Assembly (NCBI RefSeq): GCF_036250065.1
Contig: NZ_CP109199.1
Coordinates: forward strand, 3,720,001 to 3,784,000
DNA from: Micromonospora sp. NBC_01699
GTDB lineage: Bacteria; Actinomycetota; Actinomycetes; Mycobacteriales; Micromonosporaceae
Direction of reading: 5' to 3'
Length of the DNA stretch: 64,000 bases
The notes below the pieces were generated by a model, which worked only from the letters and a program-made list of their open reading frames with translations, searched no databases and was not told where the DNA came from. Positions 7,320 to 15,844 of the stretch are shown piece by piece. The stretch's first letter is position 1. Each line of letters starts with the position of its first letter. The position numbers were made by a program, and so were the translations under genes.

Positions 7320-9968
7320 GTGAACACAACGGCCCGGCTCGCCGTCGACCTCGGCACCACCCACACCGTCGCGGTCATCCACCGACCCGGCCAACCACCC
7401 CGACCACTCCTGTTCGACGGCACCCCACTGCTACCCAGCGGCGTCTACGTCGACCCCACCGGCACCACCCACACCGGCCGCGACGCACACCGACTCGCCG
7501 GCAACCAACCCGACCGCTTCGAACCACACCCCAAACGCCGCATCGACGACGGCACCATCCTCCTCGGCGACAACGACATCCCCATCGAACAACTCCTCGC
7601 CGCCGGCCTCCGCCGAGTCGCCGACGAAGCCCGCCTCACCGGCACCAACCCCACCGACACCACCGTCCTCACCTGCCCCGCCGACTGGGGCCAACCCCGC
7701 CGCAACCTCCTGCGCGCCGCCGCACACCTCGCCGGCCTCGGCACCGTCGACCTCATCGACGAACCCGTCGCCGCCGCCCACTACTGCCTCGACCTCCTCG
7801 GCCCCCAACTCCCACCCGGCGCCACCCTCGCCATCTTCGACTTCGGCGGCGGCACCCTCGACGTCACCGTCATCCGCCGCGAACCCACCGGCCCACGAGT
7901 GCTCGCCACCGGCGGACTCGACGACCTCGGCGGCATCGACATCGACGACGCCCTCGTCGCCCACCTCGGCCAACTCATCGCCCTACGCGACCCCGACCTC
8001 TGGCGACGACTCCACCACCCCACCACCGCAGTCGACCGCCGCGACCGCCAAACCCTCTGGACCGAGGTACGCGCCGCCAAGGAAATGCTCTCCCGCACCG
8101 CCACCGCACCCGTCACCGTCCCCGGCCGCACCGAACCCCTGCACCTCACCCGCGAAGAACTCGACCGCATCGCCGCCCCACTCGTCGCCCGAGCCGTCGA
8201 CGAAACCCGCCGCGTCCTCCAACGCGCCGGCACCGAACCCACCACCCTCGCCGCACTCCTGCTCGTCGGCGGATCCAGCCGCATGCCCCTGGTCGCCAGC
8301 CGCCTGCACGCCCGCCTCGGCATCGCCCCCGCCGTACCCGAACAACCCGAACTCCCCGTCGCCTACGGCGCCCTCCACCACCGCCCCACCCAACCCCCAC
8401 CACCACCGCGACCGCCGGCAGCCCACCCCGGACCCGTACCACCACCCCGCCCCCAACCACCCACCCCGACCACACCCCCCGCACGCCGCCGCACCCGACG
8501 CGCCGTCATCACCACAACCGCACTCGTGGCCGTCGCCGCCTGCGTCGGCACCACCATCACCAGCGGCACCTGGCTCGCCGACCGCATCAGCGGCGCCCTC
8601 AACCAGGCCAACCGCATCCCCGGCATAACGAACAACCAACCACCCACCGACGGCAACCTCAAACCCGGCCAAACCCGGCCGGCAGCCACCGGCGCCGCCG
8701 CCGTCACCATCGCCGACACCGCCGACACCGCCGTCATCTCCGCCACCGTCACCGCCGGCAAAACCGAGGTCAGCGCCCTACCCGGCAACGGGGGAGCCGC
8801 AACCTGGACCGTCGCGATACCGATCGAACCCGCCGACCTCACCCTCACCACCATCGACACCCCCGCACCCGGCGACGACCTCGTCATCGTCGACGGAAAA
8901 GACTCCGCCACCGACGCCGGCAAACCCGTACGCGCCGTCCTCAACGCCACCAGCGGCAAACTCCTCTGGAAAGCCACCTGGACCAACCGCTACGACGTCG
9001 CCCACTACGGCACCAACGCCATCATCGAAACCCGCGGCTCCATTGACGGCAACGCCGTGACCAGCATCGACCTACGCACCGGCAAACAACGCTGGAACCG
9101 GCCCGGCAACTCCGACCTGCTCATCATCGACAGCCACCGCATCGAAGCCCTGCGCCAATGGCCCGCCGCCACCGTCGACCCCACCGCCGGCACCCTGCCC
9201 GCCGTGAAGGGCGCACTGCGCGACACCATCACCACCAGCCCGACCGTGATCGAACTCAACACCAGCACCGGCAAGGGCTTCGCCCTCGACGCCACCACCG
9301 GCAAACTCAAGAGCAGCGGAAACCTACCGCTCGACGAGGACCGCTGGGTCGCCTACGACAACCTCGTCATCGGCAAACTCAGCGACGAGGCCTCACCCGC
9401 CCGCGACGTACTCGCCGCGTACAACGTCGCCGACCTCAAACAGAAATGGAAACTCGAACTCCCCGCCGGCGTCGACATCGAAAACGTCAAACCCTGCGGC
9501 CCGCAACTCATCTGCGCCGCCATCAACGAAACCCGCAACAACCGCGTCATCGCCCTGGACACCCGTACCGGCAAACAAACCTGGTCCACGCCGACCGAAT
9601 CAGCCGGCGACGAGAACTGGTACACCACCGCCACCATGCTCGTCTGCGGCGACGGCACCTTCGACCGCATCTCCGAAGCCCGCGTGCTCGGCCAGAACGA
9701 CGGCAAACAACTCCGCCAGCTCCCGCAGTTCACCAACGTCACCGCCACCGACGGCACCAACATGGTGCTCCAGAGCTACAACGGCACCACCGAACAGTGG
9801 CAGGTCGCCGTCCAGGAGATCACCAGCGGGCGCACCACCAGCGGCGCCGACGTCGGCCCCGAACCACCCGAACACGTGACCATCCACAAGGACCTCGTCG
9901 CCGTCCTCACCGCCGACCGACGCGCCCTCACCTTCAAGATCACCGACCTCGCTCAACCAGCCAAGTGA
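7320..9968 (+). CDS. Hsp70-like ATPase fused to membrane-anchored PQQ-type beta-propeller
   Basis: An 882-residue protein. Residues 1-350 form an Hsp70/actin-fold nucleotide-binding domain: DLGTTHTV near 9, DEPVAAAHY near 146, FDFGGGTLD near 173 and LLVGGSSRMP near 314. A Pro-rich linker follows (about 355-390), then one membrane span (about 395-415). Residues 430-882 contain propeller-like repeats such as ATSGKLLWKA, DLRTGKQRW and DTRTGKQTW. The canonical Hsp70 substrate-binding domain and its lid are absent. The topology implies a cytoplasmic ATPase coupled to an extracellular propeller, possibly for envelope sensing or assembly (inference). The GTG at 7320, preceded by GGAAGG, was chosen over a longer open frame. 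The 3' end overlaps the convergent recombinase gene by 16 bases. Confidence 0.85.
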   Translation: MNTTARLAVDLGTTHTVAVIHRPGQPPRPLLFDGTPLLPSGVYVDPTGTTHTGRDAHRLAGNQPDRFEPHPKRRIDDGTILLGDNDIPIEQLLAAGLRRVADEARLTGTNPTDTTVLTCPADWGQPRRNLLRAAAHLAGLGTVDLIDEPVAAAHYCLDLLGPQLPPGATLAIFDFGGGTLDVTVIRREPTGPRVLATGGLDDLGGIDIDDALVAHLGQLIALRDPDLWRRLHHPTTAVDRRDRQTLWTEVRAAKEMLSRTATAPVTVPGRTEPLHLTREELDRIAAPLVARAVDETRRVLQRAGTEPTTLAALLLVGGSSRMPLVASRLHARLGIAPAVPEQPELPVAYGALHHRPTQPPPPPRPPAAHPGPVPPPRPQPPTPTTPPARRRTRRAVITTTALVAVAACVGTTITSGTWLADRISGALNQANRIPGITNNQPPTDGNLKPGQTRPAATGAAAVTIADTADTAVISATVTAGKTEVSALPGNGGAATWTVAIPIEPADLTLTTIDTPAPGDDLVIVDGKDSATDAGKPVRAVLNATSGKLLWKATWTNRYDVAHYGTNAIIETRGSIDGNAVTSIDLRTGKQRWNRPGNSDLLIIDSHRIEALRQWPAATVDPTAGTLPAVKGALRDTITTSPTVIELNTSTGKGFALDATTGKLKSSGNLPLDEDRWVAYDNLVIGKLSDEASPARDVLAAYNVADLKQKWKLELPAGVDIENVKPCGPQLICAAINETRNNRVIALDTRTGKQTWSTPTESAGDENWYTTATMLVCGDGTFDRISEARVLGQNDGKQLRQLPQFTNVTATDGTNMVLQSYNGTTEQWQVAVQEITSGRTTSGADVGPEPPEHVTIHKDLVAVLTADRRALTFKITDLAQPAK

Positions 9969-10987
9969 CCCACACCCCCCGAAGGCTCTGACGTACGCTC
10001 ACCCGCCAACCCGGTCAACGCCCGATTCGTACGGTTGGCCCGCACCGCCGCCCGCTGCTGACCCGCCGTCACGTCGATGTAGTTCTGACTCGTCGTCAAA
10101 CTCGCGTGCCCCAACAACCACATGATCTCCGAGGCGGTGGCACCGTCCTCGGCCAACCGGGTCGCGAACGTGTGCCGCAACGCGTGCAACTGCGCGCCAC
10201 GGGGCACCCGATCGGTGATGCCCGCACGCCGGTAACACGACTCGACCAGGTACTGCAACCCACCCCGACGCAACGGCTCACCGTGCCGATCCACCAGCAG
10301 CACCGACTCCCGCCGCACCGTACGGGTCCCGAACCGCCGCCGCCGGCTGTCCAGATAGCCCGCCACCACCGCGTCGAGCTCCGGCTCGATCGGAACCACC
10401 CGGGGCCGGCCACCCTTGCCACTCACCTCGACCCGCCGCTCACCGGGCCGCCCGGCCATCGAACCGACCCGCAACGCGAGCAGCTCGGACAGACGCAGCC
10501 CCGCGCAGAGCGCCAGGGCGAGCACGACCAGGTCCCGCTCCGGCCACGGGTGACGCTGCCGCTGGTCCTCCCACGCCACCGCCCGCAGCAACTGCTCCGG
10601 GGTGTCCTCGCCGCGCAGGGGCTTGGGCAGGGGGAGTGGTGCCGCGGGTTTGTCGACCGCCGGCATCGGGTTGCCGGCCACCACCTGGTCGGTGACGAGG
10701 AAGGTGAAGAAACTGTTCCAGGTCGACCAGGCGCGGTAGATGGAGGCGACGGCCCGGGGAGCGGCGAACCGGGCGAACGCCGCCCGGAGGGTGCGGGCGG
10801 TGAGCGCGGACAACGGCAGCTCGGCCAGGGGGAGGGGAGGGGTGCTGTTGTCGGCGATCAGCCGACCGATGGCGAGCAGGTCCCGCCGGTATGCCTGGAG
10901 GGTGTGCGGGGACGGCTTGCGGGTGCCCCGTGCGGTCAGGAACTCCTCGACCAACTCAAGTAGCGGTATGTCACCTTTGTCCTGCAT
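9953..10987 (-). CDS. Tyrosine recombinase/integrase (XerC/D-like)
   Basis: A 344-residue site-specific recombinase. An N-terminal SAM-like core-binding domain (about 8-105) precedes a catalytic domain with the full set of residues: R165 (AGLRLSEL), K191 (GKGGR), H268 and R271 (HALRH), H294 (LLGHAS) and nucleophile Y303. It has no excisionase, phage genes or tRNA beside it, so it may be a stand-alone resolvase or a leftover of an element. The ATG at 10985-10987 sits inside a perfect dyad. The neighbouring 1 kb upstream is eroded DNA, which fits past recombination. Confidence 0.85.
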   Translation of the reverse strand: MQDKGDIPLLELVEEFLTARGTRKPSPHTLQAYRRDLLAIGRLIADNSTPPLPLAELPLSALTARTLRAAFARFAAPRAVASIYRAWSTWNSFFTFLVTDQVVAGNPMPAVDKPAAPLPLPKPLRGEDTPEQLLRAVAWEDQRQRHPWPERDLVVLALALCAGLRLSELLALRVGSMAGRPGERRVEVSGKGGRPRVVPIEPELDAVVAGYLDSRRRRFGTRTVRRESVLLVDRHGEPLRRGGLQYLVESCYRRAGITDRVPRGAQLHALRHTFATRLAEDGATASEIMWLLGHASLTTSQNYIDVTAGQQRAAVRANRTNRALTGLAGERTSEPSGGVGHLAG

Positions 10988-11004
10988 AAGGAATATTATG
11001 CAGG
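10981..11004. promoter_or_regulatory. 24-bp perfect dyad over the recombinase start codon
   Basis: CCTGCATAA (10981-10989), a 6-base spacer and TTATGCAGG (10996-11004) form a perfect inverted repeat in otherwise GC-rich DNA. The left arm contains the start codon of the tyrosine recombinase. It could be an autorepressor operator, a translation-blocking hairpin or a recombination core site. Confidence 0.55.
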
Positions 11005-11199
11005 TTTCGCCGGTACGCCGGAAAGGGGTACGAGCCACCGATCTTGAAATGTCCACCTCGGACACCGTCGGTACGGGCCGGGGAAGCCCCGGTGCGTCGT
11101 ACGCGTTCGACGGCCTCATCAAAATGGGCCGTCTTGCCATTCTGGTGAGCGCCCCAGGGCCTCGTTACGCCGGGCGTGGCGACTTTTCTATGTGAAGGT

Positions 11200-11810
11200 C
11201 CTGGGGTGATTGTCGGCCACCACAGATGGAACCGATGGTGCTCCTTCTGCACCACGACGCCGCCCGTGGTCGCCTCACTGGCCGAGCTGCGCCCCGCATA
11301 TGCGTGGATACGCAGGCCCTCACCGGATCTTCCCGCGTGATCCCAGGCAGCCACGTGCGCCGCGAACTGGTCGGCAAGCCCTGCGGCCGCCGGGCCGTGG
11401 CCATGCACCACCATCTGCTGTTCCGACGTGCAGCCCGGTTGACCGGTTCGTGGAGCGCCAGCCACAGGCCGAGATCGGTAACTACCTGTTTGGGACTGAT
11501 GACAGCGTGGGTCGATCGCACCGTGGGTGGCGCGTCCAGAGCTGTCAGCACAGCGTCAGGATTCAGGACCCCACCGTCAGGGATGTCGATGTCGATGCTC
11601 ACCACTTCGCCGCCGGGCGATACCAGGTGGGAGATCAATGCGGCGTTGTATCCGGTTCCCGCGCCTATCTCCAGCACCCGCTGGCCCGGCGTCAGCCCGA
11701 GCTGGTCGGGCATCAACGCCATCACTGCCGGCTGCGACGACAGCGCTCGGGTTCGCGCGCAGCTGTTCGACGAGTTTCTCGCGCAGGTTTGTCAGATCGT
11801 CGGTCGCCAT
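11200..11810 (-). pseudogene. PCMT-like methyltransferase remnant
   Basis: Three segments in different frames look like one methyltransferase. First is an N-terminus MATDDLTNLREKLVEQL from 11810. Second is a SAM-binding segment, TPGQRVLEIGAGTGYNAAL then SIDID, from 11725. Third is a C-terminal part containing TALDAPPTV, GLWLALHEP and, after another shift near 11430, GLADQFAAHVAAWDHAGR to FHLWW. The order resembles protein-L-isoaspartate-type methyltransferases found with FxLD-type peptide systems, recalled from memory. Deletions remove most of the catalytic domain. No precursor peptide or lanthionine synthetase gene was seen nearby. Confidence 0.7.
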
Positions 11811-12011
11811 CGATACATCATGCCGGCCGGGGTGCCGTGCCCATCGCAGCGTCCGAGATCGCAGCCCACTTCCGCTCCGAACATCGCCCGGACCAGTGCG
11901 GGTTGACATAATGTACATTATCGAACTTCGAGATCCGGGCCCGTTGCCGACGTGAAGCTGTCCTTCTCAGTGAAGGTGAGCCATCCGCGCTGCGCCGGCC
12001 GCCGCTGACGG

Positions 12012-12464
12012 TCAGTGCGGCCAGGTCGCGGCGGCGCGGACCACGGTCGAGGAAATCGTGGCAAGTTCGGGTCGAGCCGGCATGAACAGGGTCGCGATAC
12101 CCAGCGTCTCGTTCATCGCTGCCAGCTGATTCTCGCGCACCGCGTCGACGGCGTTTCGCAACCCACGGATGATCACTCCGGCTCCGTGTTGCTGACAGTA
12201 GGCCACGGTCAGCCCGCTCCAGGCCGCGACTGTCACGTTCTCCCAGTCCGCCGGGAGTGCGCCACGTAGGTCCAGCGCGCGTTCCGCACCGGACTTGGTG
12301 GGCCGCTTCTCATCGTTGACCGCGACCAGCACCGTTACGTGTTCGAACAGGCGCCGCGCCCGATCGACGAGATCTCGATGACCGTCAGTGAAGGGGTCGA
12401 ACGTTCCGGGATAGACAGCTCGGGAGCTTCGGGGATCGCCCACAGGCCGGTGAAGCATCGACAC
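12012..12464 (-). CDS. CoaD-like pantetheine-phosphate adenylyltransferase paralog
   Basis: A 150-residue nucleotidyltransferase-fold protein. Seen: YPGTFDPFTDGH (T/HxGH motif) near residues 18-29, a lysine in DEKRPTKSG, IIRGLRNAVD near 97 and ISSTVVR near 137, all features of CoaD, which makes dephospho-CoA. It ends soon after ISSTVVRAAATWPH, lacking the usual C-terminal helix of CoaD (about 160 residues). It sits beside pseudogenised DNA rather than rsmD. It may be a secondary or specialised adenylyltransferase, or a decaying copy. Confidence 0.65.
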   Translation of the reverse strand: MSMLHRPVGDPRSSRAVYPGTFDPFTDGHRDLVDRARRLFEHVTVLVAVNDEKRPTKSGAERALDLRGALPADWENVTVAAWSGLTVAYCQQHGAGVIIRGLRNAVDAVRENQLAAMNETLGIATLFMPARPELATISSTVVRAAATWPH

Positions 12465-12542
12465 ATGCTACCTGCCGTCCGGGCAGCTCAGCCGAGGCTA
12501 CCGGCGGGCCATCCACAGGGTGGTGGCGATCATGGTGGTGGT

Positions 12543-13271
12543 TCAGAGGCCGCCGGCGACCCTGAGGTTGGCGCCGGTGGTGTAGGAGGCGGCGTCGCTG
12601 AGCAGCCAGACGATGGCGGCGGCGATCTCGTCGGCTTGGCCGGCGCGGCCGAGGGGAACCCGTTCGGCTACCCGGGCGGGTCGGTCGGGTACGCCGGAGA
12701 TGGTGTGCAGGTCGGTCCAGATGGTGCCGGGTGAGACGGTGTTGACCCGGATCTGGCGGGGCCCGAGTTCCTTGGCCAGTCCGATGGTGAGGGTGTCGGT
12801 GGCGGCTTTCACCGCGGCGTAGTGGATGTATTCGCCGGGGCTGCCGAGGGTGGCCGCAGCGGAGGAGACGTTGACGATCGCGGCGCCGGCGGTCATCCGG
12901 CGGGCGGCCTGCTGGGCGCAGAGGATGTAGCCGATCAGGTTGACGTCGACGACCCGGCGCAGGTCGGGCAGGGTGAGGTCGGTGAACGGGCCGACCGGGC
13001 TGGTGACTCCGGCGTTGTTGACCAGGCCGGTGAGTTGGCCGAGTTCGGCGGCGGCGTCGAAGAGGTGGGTGACCTGTTCGGGTTCGGTGGTGTCGGCCTG
13101 GACGGCGATGGCGCGTACGCCGGTTTGGTGGAGGTCGCGCAGGACGGTGGCCGCGGCGTCGGCGTCGGTGCGGTAGCAGAGCGCGATGTGGTGACCGGCG
13201 CGGGCGAGTTGTCGTACGGTGGCGGCGCCGATGCCGCGGCTGCCGCCGGTGACCACGGTTACCGGGCTCAT
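12543..13271 (-). CDS. SDR family oxidoreductase (FabG-like)
   Basis: A 242-residue classical short-chain dehydrogenase/reductase. Cofactor motif TGGSRGIG near residues 8-15, NNAG near 84, catalytic Ser in NVSSAAAT near 134 and YxxxK in HYAAVK near 150-155 are all present. The basic residues RTD after the second strand suggest NADPH. It resembles 3-oxoacyl-ACP reductases, but no fatty-acid or polyketide genes adjoin, so substrate is unknown. Confidence 0.85.
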   Translation of the reverse strand: MSPVTVVTGGSRGIGAATVRQLARAGHHIALCYRTDADAAATVLRDLHQTGVRAIAVQADTTEPEQVTHLFDAAAELGQLTGLVNNAGVTSPVGPFTDLTLPDLRRVVDVNLIGYILCAQQAARRMTAGAAIVNVSSAAATLGSPGEYIHYAAVKAATDTLTIGLAKELGPRQIRVNTVSPGTIWTDLHTISGVPDRPARVAERVPLGRAGQADEIAAAIVWLLSDAASYTTGANLRVAGGL

Positions 13272-13385
13272 CGGCCCCCCTCCCCTGCTTGTTCGCGGGT
13301 GAGGTTACCGGTGGTGGGTGTGTCGGTGCGGCGGTGATCGGGGTGAGGTGGGGCACGGCGTACGCTTCGCGCACTGTCGGGCGGT

Positions 13386-13886
13386 GTGGTGCTGTCGGGA
13401 GGTGGGCGGGTGGCCGGGGGTCTGCGGGTGGGTGACCTGGTGGAGGATTTCGTGTTGCCGGACGAGGTCGGTGTGCCTCGGCGGTTGACGGATTTCCTGG
13501 CCACGGGTCCGGTGGTGTTGTTCTTCTATCCGGCGGCGTTGAGTCGGGGTTGCACGGCGCAGGGTTGTCATTTCCGTGATCTGGCTGCGGAGTTCGGGCG
13601 GCTGGGCGCGCATCGGGTGGGGATCAGTCGCGACGTGGTGGCCCGGCAGCGGGAGTTCGTGCAGGTCAACGGGTTCGATTTTCCGTTGTTGTCGGATGTC
13701 GACGGGTTGGTGGCGGAGCGGTTCGGGGTGCGTCGGCGGTTGGCGCCGGCGGCGTTGGCGACGCGGCGGTTGACGTTTGTGATCGGTGCGGATCGCCGGG
13801 TGGTCGAGGTGATCCGGGGTGAGTTGGACATGACCGGGCACGCGGATCGGGCGCTGCGGGTGTTGGCGTCGGTGGTGGACCGGTGA
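13386..13886 (+). CDS. Peroxiredoxin (BCP/PrxQ type)
   Basis: A 166-residue thiol peroxidase that reduces hydroperoxides. Residues GCTAQGCHFRD contain the peroxidatic cysteine and a second cysteine five positions later, the typical PrxQ/BCP spacing. The usual Pro-Lys-Asp-x-Thr loop is replaced by PAALSRGC. Start is uncertain: GTG at 13386 or the internal GTG near 13411 are both possible. The gene faces away from the SDR gene, with about 110 bases between them. Confidence 0.82.
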   Translation: MVLSGGGRVAGGLRVGDLVEDFVLPDEVGVPRRLTDFLATGPVVLFFYPAALSRGCTAQGCHFRDLAAEFGRLGAHRVGISRDVVARQREFVQVNGFDFPLLSDVDGLVAERFGVRRRLAPAALATRRLTFVIGADRRVVEVIRGELDMTGHADRALRVLASVVDR

Positions 13887-13974
13887 GGGGTTCGGGGGTG
13901 GGGTCGGTTCGACGTTGTCGGATCGGGCTGGTAGGAAGGCAGGAAATCAAACAGGTGTACGGAAGAAGGATCTG

Positions 13975-14700
13975 ATGGCTGCCGCGCATACCGCTGTCCG
14001 AGGGTTGTCCACCGAGGAGTTGCAGAGCATCCGGGACACGTTGGCCGGTGGTCGTAAGCCGAAGGTGATGTTCACCGAGGCGGCGGGGCAGATCGCCGGG
14101 CAGATCGGTCAGGTGGTGGAGTTGACCGACCCGGCGACGTCGGACGAGTGGGTGGTGGTGCGGTTCGGTCGTGACGAGTTGCCGTTCTCCCCCACTGATC
14201 TGAGTATTCCGCCGCGTGGGGCGACGGGTCGGCGGGTGGAGCCGAAGGTGGAGGCGGCGGAGCCGGTGGAGAGTGTGCCGGAGCCGGAGTTCATGGTTGT
14301 CAGGTCGCCGGTGCCGGCGGCACGCGAGGAGGTTGTGGTGACGGCGGTGGACAGTTCTGTGACGGAGTCGGTGGAGGCGGATGCGAAGCCGGCGCGGCGG
14401 GCGGTGGCGAAGCCGGCGCGGCCGAAGGGGCCGGCGGGTTTGACGGTGACGCTGGCGTACGCCGACGGGGAGTGGACGTTGGCGGCGACGCAGGGTACGA
14501 AGGCGCTGGCGAAGCCGTACGTGATCAAGCCGGTCGAGGCGTTGAAGATGGTGTCGTTGATCGACGTGCCGGGGGTTCACGAGGCGGTGGAGCAGATCAT
14601 GTCGGTGGAGCGCAGTGAGGCTGAGCAGCAGGCGGAGAAGCTGCGGGCGGAGCTGGCCGAGATTGAGGCGCGGTTGGCGGAGTTGCGCGACGCCGGCTGA
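13975..14700 (+). CDS. Hypothetical protein, possible DUF6319, with C-terminal helix
   Basis: A 241-residue protein of unknown function. The N-terminal region (AVRGLSTEELQSIRDTLAGG, then VMFTEAAGQIAGQIGQVVE and a DEWVVVRFGRDELPFSP segment) resembles what I remember of actinobacterial DUF6319. A Pro/Ala/Lys-rich linker occupies about 105-160, a second compact segment follows, and a Glu/Ala-rich coiled coil covers about 205-238. No catalytic motif is visible. The ATG at 13975 has GAAGGA eight bases upstream and is preferred to the GTG/TTG-type start at 13915. Confidence 0.6.
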   Translation: MAAAHTAVRGLSTEELQSIRDTLAGGRKPKVMFTEAAGQIAGQIGQVVELTDPATSDEWVVVRFGRDELPFSPTDLSIPPRGATGRRVEPKVEAAEPVESVPEPEFMVVRSPVPAAREEVVVTAVDSSVTESVEADAKPARRAVAKPARPKGPAGLTVTLAYADGEWTLAATQGTKALAKPYVIKPVEALKMVSLIDVPGVHEAVEQIMSVERSEAEQQAEKLRAELAEIEARLAELRDAG

Positions 14701-14716
14701 GTGTGACGCGAGTCGT

Positions 14717-14751
14717 GTGCGCCCCCGGAGCCGATGGTTCCGGGGGCGCAC
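14717..14751. terminator. Bidirectional hairpin between convergent genes
   Basis: GTGCGCCCCCGGA (14717-14729) and TCCGGGGGCGCAC (14739-14751) form a 13-bp perfect stem with a 9-base loop between the stops of the DUF6319-like gene and cydB. There is no T-run, as is usual in high-GC actinomycetes. Confidence 0.7.
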
Positions 14752-14792
14752 TGGGTTGAGGCGCGTCGCGTTGTGGGGCGCGGGGTTGTGGG

Positions 14793-15788
14793 TCAGTGCG
14801 GGATGTTGGCGACGCCGATGCGGCGACGGAAGACCCAGTAGGTCCAGCCCTGGTAGGCGATGACGACGGGGGCGAAGATGGCCGCGATCCAGGTCATGAT
14901 TTTCAGGGTGTAGGGGTTGGAGGCGGCGTTGGCGGTGGTGAGGGTGCCGGTGGGGTCGGTGGTGGAGGGCATGACGTCGGGGTGCAGGGCGGCGAAGAGG
15001 GTGGCGACGGTCAGGCCGATGGCGATGGCGGTGCCGGCGAAGGCCCAGCCTTCGCGGCGTACGCGGGTGGCGGCCCAGGCGGCGGTGAGGGCGAGGGTGG
15101 CGGTGGCGGCGAGGGCGACGGCGGTGGGGTTGTGGCGTTGGGTGAGGGTCCAGGTGAGGAAGGCGGTGGTGAGGACGAGTGCGGCGGGGGTGGTGCGGGC
15201 GGCGAGGTGGCCGGCGCGGGTGCGGATGTCGCCGTTGGTTTTGAGGGCGAGGAAGACGGCGCCGTGGGTGAGGAACAGGGTCGCGGTGGTGGCGCCGCCG
15301 AGCAGGGCGTAGGGGTTGAGCAGGTCGGTGAGTCCGCCGGTGTAGTCGTGGTTGGTGTCCAGGGGTACGCCTCGGACGATGTTGGCCAGGATGATTCCCC
15401 AGCCGATGGCGGGGATGACGGAGCCGGCGGTGATGGCGGCGTCCCAGCGGTGTTTCCAGGGGGCGTCGGGGCGTTTGTGGCGGTATTCGAAGGCGACGCC
15501 GCGGCCGATGAGGGCGACGAGGATGAGTAGGAACGGTAGGTAGAAGCCGGACAGGAGGGTGGCGTACCACTCGGGGAAGGCGGCGAAGAGGGCGCCGGCG
15601 GCGGTGATGAGCCAGACTTCGTTGCCGTCCCAGACGGGGCCGATGGTGTTGATGAGTACGCGGCGTTCGCGGTCGTCGCGGCCGAGTACGGGTAGTAGTG
15701 CGCCGACGCCGAAGTCGAAGCCTTCGAGGATGAAGTATCCGGTGAAGAGGACGGCGATGAGCAGAAACCAGACGGTGGTGAGGTCCAT
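14793..15788 (-). CDS. cydB: Cytochrome bd ubiquinol/menaquinol oxidase subunit II
   Basis: A 331-residue polytopic membrane protein. The N-terminal LTTVWFLLIAVLFTGYFILE followed by GFDFGVGALLP is characteristic of CydB. Later segments GPVWDGNEVWLITAAGALFA and GRGVAFEYRHK also match. Together with CydA it forms the high-affinity terminal oxidase that reduces O2 to water without proton pumping. It lies 56 bases downstream of cydA in the same orientation. cydDC, needed for assembly in many species, is not in the window. Confidence 0.95.
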   Translation of the reverse strand: MDLTTVWFLLIAVLFTGYFILEGFDFGVGALLPVLGRDDRERRVLINTIGPVWDGNEVWLITAAGALFAAFPEWYATLLSGFYLPFLLILVALIGRGVAFEYRHKRPDAPWKHRWDAAITAGSVIPAIGWGIILANIVRGVPLDTNHDYTGGLTDLLNPYALLGGATTATLFLTHGAVFLALKTNGDIRTRAGHLAARTTPAALVLTTAFLTWTLTQRHNPTAVALAATATLALTAAWAATRVRREGWAFAGTAIAIGLTVATLFAALHPDVMPSTTDPTGTLTTANAASNPYTLKIMTWIAAIFAPVVIAYQGWTYWVFRRRIGVANIPH

Positions 15789-15844
15789 CGTGGACTCCGG
15801 GGTCGGTGGGCGTGGGTGTCGGTGGGCGCGGAGGTTGCGACGGG

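Noticed and set aside
6410-9046. Very long plus-strand frames overlapping the EEP and Hsp70 genes
   Set aside because: They are Pro/Arg/Thr low-complexity shadows produced by C-rich codon use; the true genes have full domain motifs in other frames.
11200-11810. Active lanthipeptide (FxLD-type) system
   Set aside because: Only a fragmented methyltransferase remains; no precursor peptide, dehydratase or cyclase was found.
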